DNA of 64,000 nt from Salminus brasiliensis (Eukaryota > Chordata > Actinopteri > Characiformes > Bryconidae): positions 21,565,925-21,629,924 of the forward strand of contig NC_132878.1 of the NCBI RefSeq assembly GCF_030463535.1, in the 5' to 3' direction. Shown here in pieces: positions 17,509 through 28,761 of this stretch. The position numbers were made by a program, and so were the translations under genes. The notes beneath the pieces were generated by a model that was not told the origin of the DNA, did no database searches, and was given only the letters and a program-made list of their open reading frames with translations. The first letter of the stretch is position 1; the number at the start of each line of letters is the position of its first letter.

Positions 17509-20500
17509 ATGTTCCTGCAGCTGCAAGCTAGAGAGAGGTTCCTCGACCTCCACCTCACCACGGGCCTGCATGAGTGGGACATGAACGAGGAGATCAAACT
17601 GACGACCACCACAGACCAGTTCCACCGAGGTACGAAACACCTCAGTTTAAGAGTGAAGAGCAGCAATGTTTGGACGACCCAAGAGCAACTCGTTTGACGG
17701 TTTAACGTCTGACAAACCTTTCAACAGACGACAATCGAAACGAGCAGTATCTGGCGCAGTGGCATTACGCCAGAATCTCGAGGAGAACGTTGGCCGGAGT
17801 AGATAACGCGCACCCCCACGACCCTGATGACTGCAAAGGTGGGCATGGGACAAGAGAGGGGGGGGTTAAGACATATCTACAGGATGCACACATCTCGATC
17901 ATGATATTTCTGAAGTTCAAAAATGAGTTAAAAGTTCAGAATGTGAGCTAAAACGCGTATTACGGCTTAATAAACTCTCACATCTCTAAAATACATATCC
18001 TGACATGCGCATATCCATATTTATTTAAAATACATAACTGTTGGATATCATCAGTACCTTAGTTTGTCCGCACAGTTGAACAGAAGGACACGCCGAGACC
18101 TGAACTACTAAATGATGCAGTACCTGCATATGACCGCAAGATGTCTCTAATGCTGCACCTCACAGGGTGGCCAGCACGATGGCGTATACCACAGGAGTAT
18201 GAATTCAGTGGCTTATATACTTTTAATATATGACATTTCAAGGATTTTGGGAGGTATCCTGAAAATGTCAGTTGTCTCACTTCTAAAATTGCACTTTAAC
18301 AGCCAACATAACTTATTTTAATTAGTAATTGACTAAGGATTCTAGCTGAGGCACATGTTTACCAGATGAATCCTATAACTAGGCCAGTCTCGAATGGTTA
18401 TTGGCACTCTTCACTTTTTTTTTGCAGGTGAATACGATGCTGGAAACAATATCTGATTAGCTTCTATGTAATCTAGACTTAGCAAACACCTACTACTACT
18501 CTGTAGGGCCTCCCTTTGCTCTCAAAGGTGAGCTCTACAATCCATACATATTCAGGTATAGATTCCACAAGATGTTGGAAACCTTCACTTGAGATTCTGG
18601 TTCATGTCAACAATCCCCCATTCTACCACATCCCAAACCCTGTTCAAGTGGCTTCAGATCCGGGAACTGGGAAGGACCCTGACGTGTGCTGAACACGTTG
18701 TCGTATAAAATGATTTCTGCTTTGTGGCATGGTGTATTATGCTGGAAGTAGCATGAAGTAATGCACATGGTCTTCAAAAATGTTCCAACATGCTGTGGCA
18801 TTCAAGCCATGATTGATGGTTTGATTACCATTCTCTGCACGATTTACACCACCCCCACCAGCCTGGACTGTTGACACAAGGCAAGTTGTGATCATGGATT
18901 TATCCTGTTAAGGCCAAATTCTGACCCTACCATCTGTGTGCCTCCGCACAAATGGAGATTCATCAGACCAGGCTCTGTTTTTCCAGTCTTTAATTGTCCA
19001 GTCATTGAAAGTCTGTGCCCACTCAGTGCAGCCTCAGCTTTCTGTTGAAGGATTACAGAAGTGGAGGCCCTAGTGGTGGTCTGCTGTTGTAGCCCATCCA
19101 CCTCTAGGTTGTTATACTTTTCTGCTCACCACAATTGTAAAGTGGCTATCAGAGTTACTGTAGCCTTTATGTTGGGTCCAGTCAGTCTGGCCATTCTCTA
19201 TTGGCCTCTCTCATTAACGATTCTTTTTCGTATGCAGGACTGCTGCTCACTGGGTGTTTGTTATATACATATACACGTCCTATTAATTGGTCATCCTTCT
19301 GGTTCATGCATCCTTCTGACGAGCTTCCGAATGCAGCTTTACATCTGTGTTGAGGCCTTTTTTACATGAAGAATGCACTTTGTCAGTGTTGTAGGCATGC
19401 ATACCATTCATCACAATAACTCACCTTGTCATATCGTCCGACCCTATGTAATACTTTAACCAATGCTCACATGGACAATCTTGAACATTTCTAGCATTGC
19501 AGCTTCAGCTAATCTTACTTTTCTCCATTTTCACTTGCAGAAGCGATAATACAGCCAAGTCTATGGCTGATGGTGAACCCCAATCTAGCCTGTCCCATAA
19601 AATATCCAACTGTTAAAAAGCCAGCACTCCTAAAACTGACTATAGACACACCTGTCCCGAGTCCTTCCCTGCCTGCACCTGTACAAAACCTGCACCTCCT
19701 CCCACTGCCTGACCAGACTTGCCTAAATGAGTTACTGCATGACACCTCTCTCTCAAGTGAATATCAGGTGAGGCTCTAAAAACAACCTGTTACCTTGACA
19801 GTCACCTTTTCAGAGGAGAGTTCCAGACTGTTTAGTCCTTGCAATGGTTTTAGATTGTACAAGCAAGAATAGGCTATGGCTGGAAACCATACATGGGTTT
19901 TAACTTTTCAAGCACTGGAACCATAGAACTATAGAAAGTTGTGGGTTGTTTTTCTCACTATTAAGAATTTAATAGGGGGTATAATGATTATTAGAAAACA
20001 TGCAAGTTTAATTGACACTGCTTTTGTGACCTGATGATTAAGAGCTGTGTAGTTTACACAGTTTAAATACACATAATTACTCATTAGCTTTATGTATTAC
20101 CTATAGTTTTATAACTATATATAAACTTACAAATTAATAATATAAAAAAGTGACATTCAGACTCCAAGTAATGTCAATCATGTCTTGGAAAGTTTTTAGC
20201 TTTAGTTATATATCTTACTATTGTTTGTCAGCTTTGATGGGGATCTACTGTAACTGTGAGTTAACTGCTCCAGCTTACAGATGATGACACCTCCTCGGTG
20301 GATGTACCAATCTGCCGCAAGGTGAAAGGTGCTAGAAAGGGGCGAGCCCCCAAGGAGCCGTCTTCTCGCAGGCTGGGTCTGGCGCAGAGCCGGAGACTGC
20401 AGAGGGTTCTGCAGGACAGCTGCAACCTGAAGAACGGAGCATGGCCTCGTCCACCGGTCAACTACTGCATCCTCATCGCTATGGCCCTCAGCAGCAGTCG

Positions 20501-21954
20501 CTCCGGCAGCCTGAACGTCCAGCAGATCTACAACTTCACAAGGTCAAAGGAGTCGAGAGTGTTTTTGCGTCTTTTCTATAACCAAATTAAGGATTAAGCA
20601 CACACTACTCTTGCACATAAAGGTTCCTAAATGGTTCTTGGCTTGGATATACACTTCGTGTGTTTTGTTGAGATTCTTTTTGCATTTGCTAACAAAAATA
20701 GTTCTTTAGTGTATCCCAATGATCAGCATCTAATGAGCAATTAATCATGCTTGTTCCAAGATGCAGACTCACTAGTGATTATCTATGAAAATGCTTTTAT
20801 TTATTTATTTAATGTTTGCATTGCATCACATTTTTAGAGGCCCTCAGGAACCATGAGGAACCAATAGTGAAAGTACTGAACATTTCTGATATTCAAGTAG
20901 ACTGGCTATAACTATCCCATCTATAATGGCACAGCTCAGATCCAAAGGACATCTTGTATCGGTGACTCTGGCAGGCATTCCACCTGAATCTCAAGCATAA
21001 TCTCTTTTTTTTGCAGGGAGCACTTCCCTTTCTTCCTAACTGCTCCTGATGGTTGGAAAAACACCATCCGCCACAACCTATGCTTCAGCAACAGCTTTAA
21101 GAAGACCCCACAGCAAGTGACTGGAGAGGGGAAGCGGAAGTCCTGCCTGTGGCACCTGACCCTGGACGGCCGGCGAAGGCTGAGGAACGAAATCCACACA
21201 CTTGCTGCGGACTCCTTCAGGATGCTGAAGAGAAGCATGAACTACCCAGGTGAGACAGACGTTGCAGGTGCAGTGGTATGAGGAACAGGACCTGTATATG
21301 TAGGTTCAAGCAGTCCTCCAGTAAGCTGAATGTGCTACTGGTCTGCAGGGCTGGAGCTAAGCACATTTTGTTCATTGGTCTTTAGCTGATGAGGTTAAAT
21401 TTCACTTTTTAACATAGTAGTTTTTACATTATGCCCATATTTCATGATGAATGGACCAATAGAAGTGCTCCAGATTTACTCGGAATAAAATCTTTACCTT
21501 GACTTTCAGTGGAAAGGGTTTTTGCCCTAGTTGCCCTCTTGGGCATGGCACTGTCCTGTTGTTGATCTTATGCTGCTCCCAATCTAGACATGCATATATA
21601 GATAAAAGTATTGAGACCCCTGATCATTCATTATTTCTTCTTAAATTAAGGGTATGTAAAAGTCCCCAACTCTCCAAAATTATAGGGTGGTGCACCACCA
21701 TCACAGTTCCACAGCTCAGTGCTGGGGGGCTTTATACCTCCCCTAGTCCATGCCTGGCATTGGACAAGGTGCCAACAGGTTCATGTTTACCTGGTTCAGA
21801 GAGTCCTAATTGAAGTAGTGTCCACACACTTTTGGGCATATAGTGTAGGTTTGGCAGCACAGTGACCAATTTCCCTTGTTATTGGATCAATTAATAATTT
21901 GGTTTATTCTTTTTGTCCTTTGCAGATATGATTCAAGCTCTGTTCGAGTTGTAA
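17509..21954 (+). CDS. foxr1: Forkhead box R1 transcription factor
   Basis: Nuclear forkhead protein of the small FOXR group, linked in zebrafish to egg and early embryo quality. Exons: 17509-17629, 17728-17838, 19541-19767, 20274-20542, 21017-21249, 21926-21954; 329 residues (human 292). Residues 84-92 read LWLMVNPNL, matching the conserved FOXR motif LWMWVNPNI. A basic stretch (RKVKGARKGRAPKE, then SSRR) precedes the forkhead, about residues 210-300: WPRPPVNYCILIAMAL, NVQQIYNFTREHFPFF, then recognition helix WKNTIRHNLCFSNSF. The C-terminus DMIQALFEL resembles human DVMPFLFDL. The exon-4 acceptor is the ctccag at 20273, not the nearer cttacag at 20280, which would cause an early stop. The start Met has A at -3; the first 77 residues are poorly conserved. 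Confidence 0.9.
18490..19440 (-). mobile_element. Decayed Tc1-like transposon in foxr1 intron 2
   Basis: The minus strand preserves scattered transposase words in the right order. TPCHKAEIIL stands for the second catalytic block, with its Asp lost. QFPDLKPLEQGLG stands for PDLNPIEHLW, with the Glu still present. MNLHLCGGTQMVGSEFGLNR matches the block after the first catalytic Asp. Several stops and frameshifts separate them. Ends are approximate, because no clean inverted repeats survive. Confidence 0.7.
21590..21850. repeat. Dispersed non-autonomous repeat of the 'CTATATGGACAAAAGT' group, copy
   Basis: Runs from tatagataaaagtattgagacccctgatcattcatt to cacacttttgggcatatagtg. It shares words with related copies at about 25200-25350, 33275-33495, 48605-48735, 50100-50345 and 57195-57345. 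Ends resembling (CA)CTATATGGACAAAAGT and its inverse mark a non-autonomous DNA-transposon family with short terminal inverted repeats. Confidence 0.6.
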
Positions 21955-22309
21955 TCTGTCTGATGGTGCCTCAAAAAAAGATCACCGGCTGATCACGGAG
22001 TGATAATAATATAATAATTTACATTAGCCCTGTGATTGTTACTACTATGCCTTGTTGAGCTTTATTTTTCGTTGACTTGTGTTTATTTTTCCATGTCTTC
22101 ATTTATTGTGCATCTTTATATATATAAAATAATAAATATTATGTGCAGCTAACCAGAACGCGTCAGTGCATTTGTAGTGGTAATGGTCCCTCCCAGCCAG
22201 GAGGGGGCAGGAGCGAACGGGCTTCCTGGCATGTTTGCGGAGATCACGCTGGAGTGTTTTGATGGGGAAGATGGAGTTCGTGAGCGAAGGAATCGTTTGA
22301 GGAGTAAAA
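21955..22309. other. foxr1-cenatac compact intergenic region
   Basis: 355 bp from the foxr1 stop to the cenatac ATG. It holds the foxr1 3'UTR with AATAAA at 22131-22136, leaving about 170 bp for the cenatac promoter and leader. A G/C-rich stretch at 22190-22250 has no TATA box. An upstream ATG at 22177 in good context opens a 73-codon frame that overlaps the cenatac start out of frame. Confidence 0.6.
22131..22136 (+). terminator. foxr1: foxr1 polyadenylation signal AATAAA
   Basis: First AATAAA after the foxr1 stop (about 180 bases downstream), followed by a TG-containing stretch. Confidence 0.55.
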
Positions 22310-22398
22310 ATGGGGGCGTTTTACTGCGAAATATGCCGGCAAACAGACTTCTCAGGAAAAGGACACATCTATGGGAAAAGCCACCAGAGCAAGCTTAA
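22177..22398 (+). other. Possible upstream ORF overlapping the cenatac start
   Basis: 73-codon frame whose ATG (gtaATGg) is in good context and which ends inside cenatac exon 1 in another frame. It matters only if cenatac transcripts start left of 22177, which is possible because foxr1 appears to end near 22131-22160. The peptide resembles nothing known to me and is unlikely to be a protein gene. Confidence 0.25.
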
Positions 22399-25300
22399 AG
22401 TAGTCCTGGTGAAATTCCTGGAAAAGGTAAGAAAATCAAAGCTGCATTTCCTCGTCCAGTCTAAAACTGTCTGTTTACTTGGCTTTTCCGGTCCACCTTA
22501 AATACTGCAGGAGTCTGACTTGGAGCTGGAGCCGCGCTGCTGCAGCATTTAAGCCATTTAAGGTGGAACGCAAAATTGAAAGCTAGCTAGCTAATTCAAG
22601 GCAGCGTTTGGGTTGTAGCTAGCTAGCTTATATCTGTAATTATCTACAATTAGTCCACATAAAAGCAGCAATGAACGGTTTATTAAGTTTAAATGTAACT
22701 TAATAGATTTATAGTGACCAAAACAAAACGCAGGTAGCTAGTTAGCTAGCTATCTAACTGTGTAGTGCTAGCTAGCTTGCTAACGGCTCAAAACAGACCT
22801 GTTATGCTACGACTCGGGCGGTTTATCCAGCGCATATGGAGCTGTGGGGTGTGTTTCTCTGTCTCCAGGTAAAGGAGGCCCGGCGCTGCATTAAACGTCC
22901 TCAGGTGGAGAAGTACGACGCTGTTGAACACGAGAAGAAGTTCTGGTGTTACTGTTGTGGACTGGAGGTGCAGAAACATGTGACTGACGGCAGAGTCACT
23001 GTCCTGCATGGAGCCCTGCTGGAGCACATGAGCACGTAAGATCTCGGACCTACCCAATTTCCTTTGACCTTTTGTAGTGGATGAGTGGAAGTTTGCCTTT
23101 GTTTGAGGTCGTGCACCAATATGGCAATCGTGGGTTGATGCCAGTATCTGATATTGCTCAAAGTTTACATAAACATGTTTCTAATATTCCTATGTCAGCC
23201 TTCACAGAGCCCAACAGCCTCTCTTACTTAGCATTATTGCAGTAATGCAGGCTGGTTTGGTACATTTGAACCAATATGGGTATTGTGGAATGAGGCCAGG
23301 AACAGATCTTTACATGTTCCTATCTGCTGAGATGTTAACATTTTGCAGATGTAGGAATGAAGTATATTAATATTTTTAATATAACCTTTGTTTAGTTGCA
23401 CGAGGTCTCTAGTTAACAACTGAAATCGGGAGGGGGGAAAGCAGATTTATTTATTTATTTTTTAAAGCAATTTTTCTTTTCTAGCGTGAATCTCATGATT
23501 TTGCTCTTTCGTTTCAGCCGAGAGCACCGCAATAAAACGCATGCGTTTTGGTGGAAGAATAAAGCAGATCCCAAGCTAAAAGAGAAATTCCTCATCACTG
23601 AGGAAGAGGCTGAAAGGTATCATGCAGTCGTTTTTCTTGTATCTTAGTTTTCACTACAATATTTTCACTACAACACTGGATACAAATCATGTATTTTTGT
23701 AGGTTGAAAGCGGAGGTCACCAAAGCTCTGGAGCAGTATGAAGAGAAAGAAGACACACTTCTAAAAGAGGTGAGATTTGGATGGGTTACAGGTTTTTTTT
23801 TTTTTTTTTTTTTTTTTGTTTGTTTGTTTGTTTGTTTGTTTGTTTGTTTTTTTGGGGGGGGGGGTTATGCACGTGGTATTATTATTGTTTTTTATTGCCC
23901 TTTGTATTTTCCAGCAAGCTGCCATTATCAGATCCCAGGAGCATCACCGGCTGGAGGTCTTGCAGTCTCTAACAGAGGTTTGTTTTCCTGGAATGAAGCA
24001 ACAGTATCCATATCTTACAAAGCTTTCTGTTACTGTTCCAGAAATCCTCTGTGTATTGCATGTTTGAAACCTTTGCTGATGCCTCAAGGGTATTTATTTT
24101 TTTTTATTTATTTTTTTAATGTTCGTCCCACAACCTTGAGGTACTGTTTTTAAAGCTGACAAGTTGAAAAATTTGAGTGCATACTGTTGATATTTCCTGA
24201 ATCAAACCCAGCCTGATCCAGAGTTGCAGGAGCCCACTGAACACAATCAGCAGGATACAACACAGCCAGCCTGGTAAGAGATTTCTATGCTTATACCAAA
24301 ACCTGGGGTAACGAATTGCACATGTGTCAATATAAACAAGTGACTATTTGGGACTATTAGGTTTATTGAGCACAAAAAACACCACCACCATCCCTAGAGG
24401 AATGTAAATATAGCCTAAACAAGTGGGTTTAGTGCAGCAGGAGTGCACTGGACATCTCGTTTGCACTGGCTTGTACATTTCTGCCAGATTATTGACTCGT
24501 GTGTCTCAATAGCATGAGTTCAGACGTGGCAAGGAGCTTTCATGTTGCATCATATGGGCACAATCAGCAGGCAGGACCCAGCCATGTGGACCCTTTCATG
24601 GAAGATCTCGGACATGGCCTCACTTTCATTGGCCATCAGGTAACTTCATAGGTCATCCTGTCATACGATTTTTATTTATTTAATTATGTAAATGAAGCTA
24701 ACATGCCTTGTCTTGTTGTAAAGGACTCTTCTGGAAGTGGGAACGTTCACACAGGTAAGTGAAACTCTGGATGAATAAGGTTTAGTATTAAAGTAAAATG
24801 AAGGGTCATTGTGCGTGGTGTTTGGTGTAGGCGCTGTGCCTCCATGGCTGCTGGAGGAACCTGAGGACGAGGAAGCCGGCAGCTCCCAAAAGGAGATTGG
24901 TCCTTCTATGCAGGAGTTCCTTAAACATAGTAAGCAATTCTCTCGTGTGTTGGTGGTTGTAATACATTCATTTACATTTATGGAATTTAGCTGACGCTCT
25001 TATCCAGAGCAACTTACAAGGTTACTCGTAATACAGAGGTGTGGCAGTGTAGTGTTAGGAGTCTTGCCCAAGGACTCTTATTGGTGTAGCACAGTCACCC
25101 AGACTGGGAATCGAACCCCAGTCTCCCACAGGGTGTGGTAGCTTAGTGGCAGACAGTGGTGTTACCTGTTGCGCCACATCAACCATACAAGTCCTTGCCG
25201 ACCTTAACCCAAATGACAGCCCTTCTAATGAGAGTCTTCAGCTACTTTTAAGTTGCACCCATTTGACACATCTGTATGGTCACTGTTGAGAGGTATTGCC

Positions 25301-26451
25301 AATAGAATAGGACTGTCTGGAGCAGATAAACATGAACCTATTGGCACTATGCCTTTTTCTCACTGAATGCAATCAAATCCTCACAGCAGCTATGCAAAAT
25401 GTAGTCAGCTTATGTGGTTTCGGTTAGCTCTAATGTATGAGCCGAATGTAGCCGGATGTAGCTAGAATTAGTACTTGGTGTAATCCCACACTTCATGTCT
25501 CAAACCATGGCAGTTCTTCACCAGTCACATCAGGTATTTTCTAAACGCTTTAGACACTGTAATAGCAGGCAATAGTATTCTTCCCGTAGCTAAAAACAGT
25601 AGCTTACTGTTACTTATAGAAACGTGTCATACAGTGCCAAGTGATGTCTTTCAGTTATGATTGTGCTCAAATTACTCAAACAGGATTTTGGGATATATTG
25701 CAAGGTTGGATTGGGTTCAGTCATTTGTTTATCCTCCCCAATATCTGATCTAGCTTTTCTGCTATGAGCCCAATACGGATGCCCATCAATATTTATACTA
25801 ATAGGCGTACAAGCTGCTTACATACGTTGGCCTTGTAACTAAAACTAAACGTGTAAAACTACTGCACAAAACCTTTTGGCCACTACACTTTTGCTGAATG
25901 ACCACACTGGAAGTAAGGGTAATTTGTGGCTAGACAGTTCAGTCTCCCAGTATTTGAAATGCCACTGCATCCTTTAAAAATAAATAAACAGAAAATTGAC
26001 AAGAAAGATTAAAGACTGTGGAGAACTGTTTGCAAAATTCAGCTGTGAACTGAATCTTTTATTAGCAGTACTGGCATTTTGTGACTTTTGAAATCATACT
26101 CCTTTCTCACGGTTTTACAGAAGAGCAAGAGAAGCTTAAAAAACTCCCACCCAATCGTGTGGGGGCCAACTTTGACCATAGCTCCCACACTGATGCTAAC
26201 TGGCTGCCTTCTTTTGGACGAGTGTGGAACAGTGGAAGGCGCTGGCAGTCAAGGTGAGTTTGGTCGTGCGTCTCGTTAGTCTTAAGAGACTTGGTTCAGA
26301 GTTATTGATACGGAGAGATCCCAACCAATTTGCTTGTGCTTTCAGACACCAGTTCAGACAAGAGGAGGCTCAAAGTGGACAAAAGAGAAAGAGGAGTTAT
26401 GGAAGGAAGGCGACAAAGAAGCAAAAACACCTCAGTAATGGGGAGTTATGA
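22310..26451 (+). CDS. cenatac: CENATAC (CCDC84), minor-spliceosome zinc-finger protein
   Basis: Subunit of the minor (U12-type) spliceosome needed for AT-AN introns; human loss causes mosaic variegated aneuploidy. Exons: 22310-22426, 22869-23035, 23518-23616, 23703-23769, 23915-23977, 24212-24273, 24513-24639, 24724-24754, 24831-24929, 26121-26253, 26346-26451; 356 residues (human 332). Zinc finger 1 has C6, C9, H19, H25. Zinc finger 2 has C66, C69, H92, H98. Signature stretches [17 protein letters not shown] and the C-terminal block [10 protein letters not shown]...[18 protein letters not shown] are conserved, followed by a lysine-rich end. An in-frame TGA at 22298-22300 fixes the start, which has a strong context (aaaaATGg). 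All its own introns appear to be GT-AG. The gene converges on arhgef12. Confidence 0.94.
23791..23868. repeat. Low-complexity T / (GTTT)n / G tract
   Basis: A run of about 25 T, then GTTT repeats, then about 10 G, inside cenatac intron 4. Short open frames here are artefacts of the repeat. Confidence 0.9.
24988..25185 (-). mobile_element. tRNA-derived SINE
   Basis: On the minus strand it begins with a tRNA-like head (GTGGCGCAACAGGTAACACC) and has a B-box-like GGGGTTCGATTCCCAG. Next comes a body with ggtccttgggcaagactcct-like sequence, and it ends ttgctctggataagagcgtc. A second copy on the + strand lies at 59060-59262. It sits in cenatac intron 9. Confidence 0.75.
25195..25360. repeat. Dispersed repeat copy related to 33275-33495
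   Basis: Shares cccttctaatga, cttttaagttgcaccca, gccaatagaat, ggactgtctggagcagataaacat and cctattggcac with the copy at 33275-33495 and with 48605-48735. It abuts the SINE on its left. Confidence 0.6.
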
Positions 26452-26691
26452 ACAGCAAGTATTTAGAAATGTGTGTAAATGTATAGTCAGGATGTGGTGG
26501 TTTTTGTGTGCATTCTCTTTCTTCCCTGCAAAGCAAATGGATGCTACCAGCTCAAGGTCTTTTACAAGGTTTAAGACTGACACTGACTACTAGCTAGAGT
26601 AAACGTCTAATTCTGTACAGTTTCTCTCACATTGAGAATGATCCAAATATGCATTCAGTTATGACATAACATGCCCCCCCCCCTTTTTTTA

Positions 26692-26697
26692 AATAAA
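26692..26697 (+). terminator. cenatac: cenatac polyadenylation signal AATAAA
   Basis: First AATAAA after the stop, about 240 bases downstream. Another follows at 26704 and a third at 26895, so alternative 3' ends are possible. Confidence 0.5.
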
Positions 26698-27104
26698 GTA
26701 TCAAATAAAAGTAGTCAATCATTTGATCTGATACATTGTGCAGAAAGTAGCAACGGGGAAGAGAACTCAAGTTCACTGTGTTTCCAGTTTATTGAAAAAA
26801 AGTTCAACATGTAATAGTTGTGGTATTGATCTTTCTGTGATGAATCCCATGTAACATCTCTGCATTTTCATGCTCTTTTGAAAAATGGTGATCAAATAAA
26901 GACAGTGTGCAATATTTCTTTCCATTTTGAACAATATCAGTTCAGTCATATTTAATAGAATCTATTAGAGCTATTCATATTTCCAGAAAGCTGAAAAGAC
27001 CATATTAATAGTGCTCAATAATATAATAAAATATAATACCTCATGAATGTCTAGACAAAATAAAAATACAGATTACATTAATATTTAGGGATACCTTGCA
27101 GTCG

Positions 27105-27110
27105 TTTATT
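27105..27110 (-). terminator. arhgef12: Candidate arhgef12 polyadenylation signal
   Basis: AATAAA on the minus strand about 1.65 kb past the arhgef12 stop. Other TTTATT words occur closer to the stop, so this choice is tentative. Confidence 0.3.
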
Positions 27111-28761
27111 TTTCTTCCTTTTTTTTTTTTTAGTAGTTTCTGTTAAAATAATACAATGACTCATATGATGTAGAAAGCAGAAGGGAGGAAAAACACAAAC
27201 AATGAATTAGGTCTCTAAGAGATGCAGTGTTGGTCATAATTGTACAATTTTACACTTAAAAACAGACCCCTAAAAGGTCTCAAGTCCTTGTTTTTTTTTA
27301 TCTGAAGCTTTTCCTCTTCATATAACTTCATTCCCAAATTCCAGAATAAAAAATCCATCTCATAACCCAATAAGACTTCAGGTTGGGTTGAATTGAGTTG
27401 GCAGTATGTAGCGTCTCAACCCACAATTATGAGTCTTGGATTCTCTTGGTCTTTGCTGATATGCCAGAGAGATTTTTTTCAGTAGCTTCATTCAATAGCG
27501 TGTGGCAGCCCACAGACGACGATAAATACAGTCTCAAAAGCTTACACATTGGCTTCTGGTTGGTTGATCGGAGAGAAAACTTCAAGGTGAGGTGCTCCAA
27601 AATGTAACAGCTTTCATACTGATGTTTAGGCTTTCATCTCTATTCCTGGTAACAGCAGTACAATACACAATATTGTGGAAAGTCAGCCTTCTACTCTTTA
27701 CTCAGAAACTCAATGCTGATTCGTAGGGTGTTGTAAGGAACCGGGATTGTAGACATGATGGGAATCTACAGCTATCATAAAGTAATTAGTTCAGTCAGAA
27801 GTGCCAAGGTTGCCAACAGTAAATGAAAGTGAACAGCCAGCTATTAAAACTTCCTGCCATTTCTAGCTTCCTTTCATTGTTAGCCATGCTAGCATATCTG
27901 GTTAATAGCATTAGCCTGCAGACTAAAGGCTCATGGGGAGCTGCTCTGACCTGGTCAATTTAATCAAATGACTCTTAATTCATGGAGTGTAGCAGTCATG
28001 CGTTACTGTTCTTCTCAACCATACGTTAACATTCATATCCATACACAATAAGGAATGAACAAGCTGGCAGTCCTTATGAAGGACATTTCACACATCAGAT
28101 TTAGTCCATTTTTTACTGAGGTCTAAGGCTTAGCTAAGGCCTAAAAAACAACCTCATAAAACTACACCTGGTATACTTATTGGCTATATATCAAACCCAA
28201 TCTCATCCAGTCATACCCTGCAAGCAATGAGACTTTTTTGGGGGGGCTGTCTGTTCATTTCGCATATCATCTTCCCACAAGTGAAATCTCAGTAGGAACA
28301 GGGAAGTGCCAGCCCAGGCTATAGTTTATCTACGGTGATATCCTGCCATCATCCTGTCTTCTTTTTGTTTCAGTCCAAGCACAGTGTTGACACAGAAGGA
28401 GGCTTTGCGTTATAGTAGTTTATGGAGGAGAATTTCAAAAGGCTGACTGTGCATGCAGACAGGAAGTGGAATGTTTAATCTAAATATCCAAGGCTCCAGT
28501 AAATAGCTGGCAGACGGCGTGGTCATGGAATGTCATCATTAACTTTCCTCCCTGCCCCGAAGGTGCCTGGAAAACGTGTTCAGCAATTGGAGTGTGTGGG
28601 TGTTCGTGTGGAGAGGATGGGGGTTGATTGATGCCTGTGGGTGGCGGCTGATATGCTTTAAGAGTCAGGCATGTTGAGCTTGGAGCAGATGGACCACAGC
28701 ACTTTTCTGATAAATCTGCATCTCCTGCATTTCTAGCAAAGGGTCCACAGGTCTAGAAACA

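Larger units (their letters stand above)
26452..28761. other. Convergent 3' region of cenatac and arhgef12
   Basis: 2.3 kb between the two stop codons, read from both sides as 3'UTR and spacer. AATAAA on the + strand occurs at 26692-26697, 26704-26709 and 26895-26900. On the minus strand AATAAA (as TTTATT) occurs at 27105-27110. No further coding exon is supported. Confidence 0.65.

Noticed and set aside
20274-20281. Acceptor cttacag directly before ATGATGACACC in foxr1 exon 4
   Set aside because: With the preceding phase it leads to a stop after 14 codons; the ctccag seven bases upstream gives the conserved forkhead frame.
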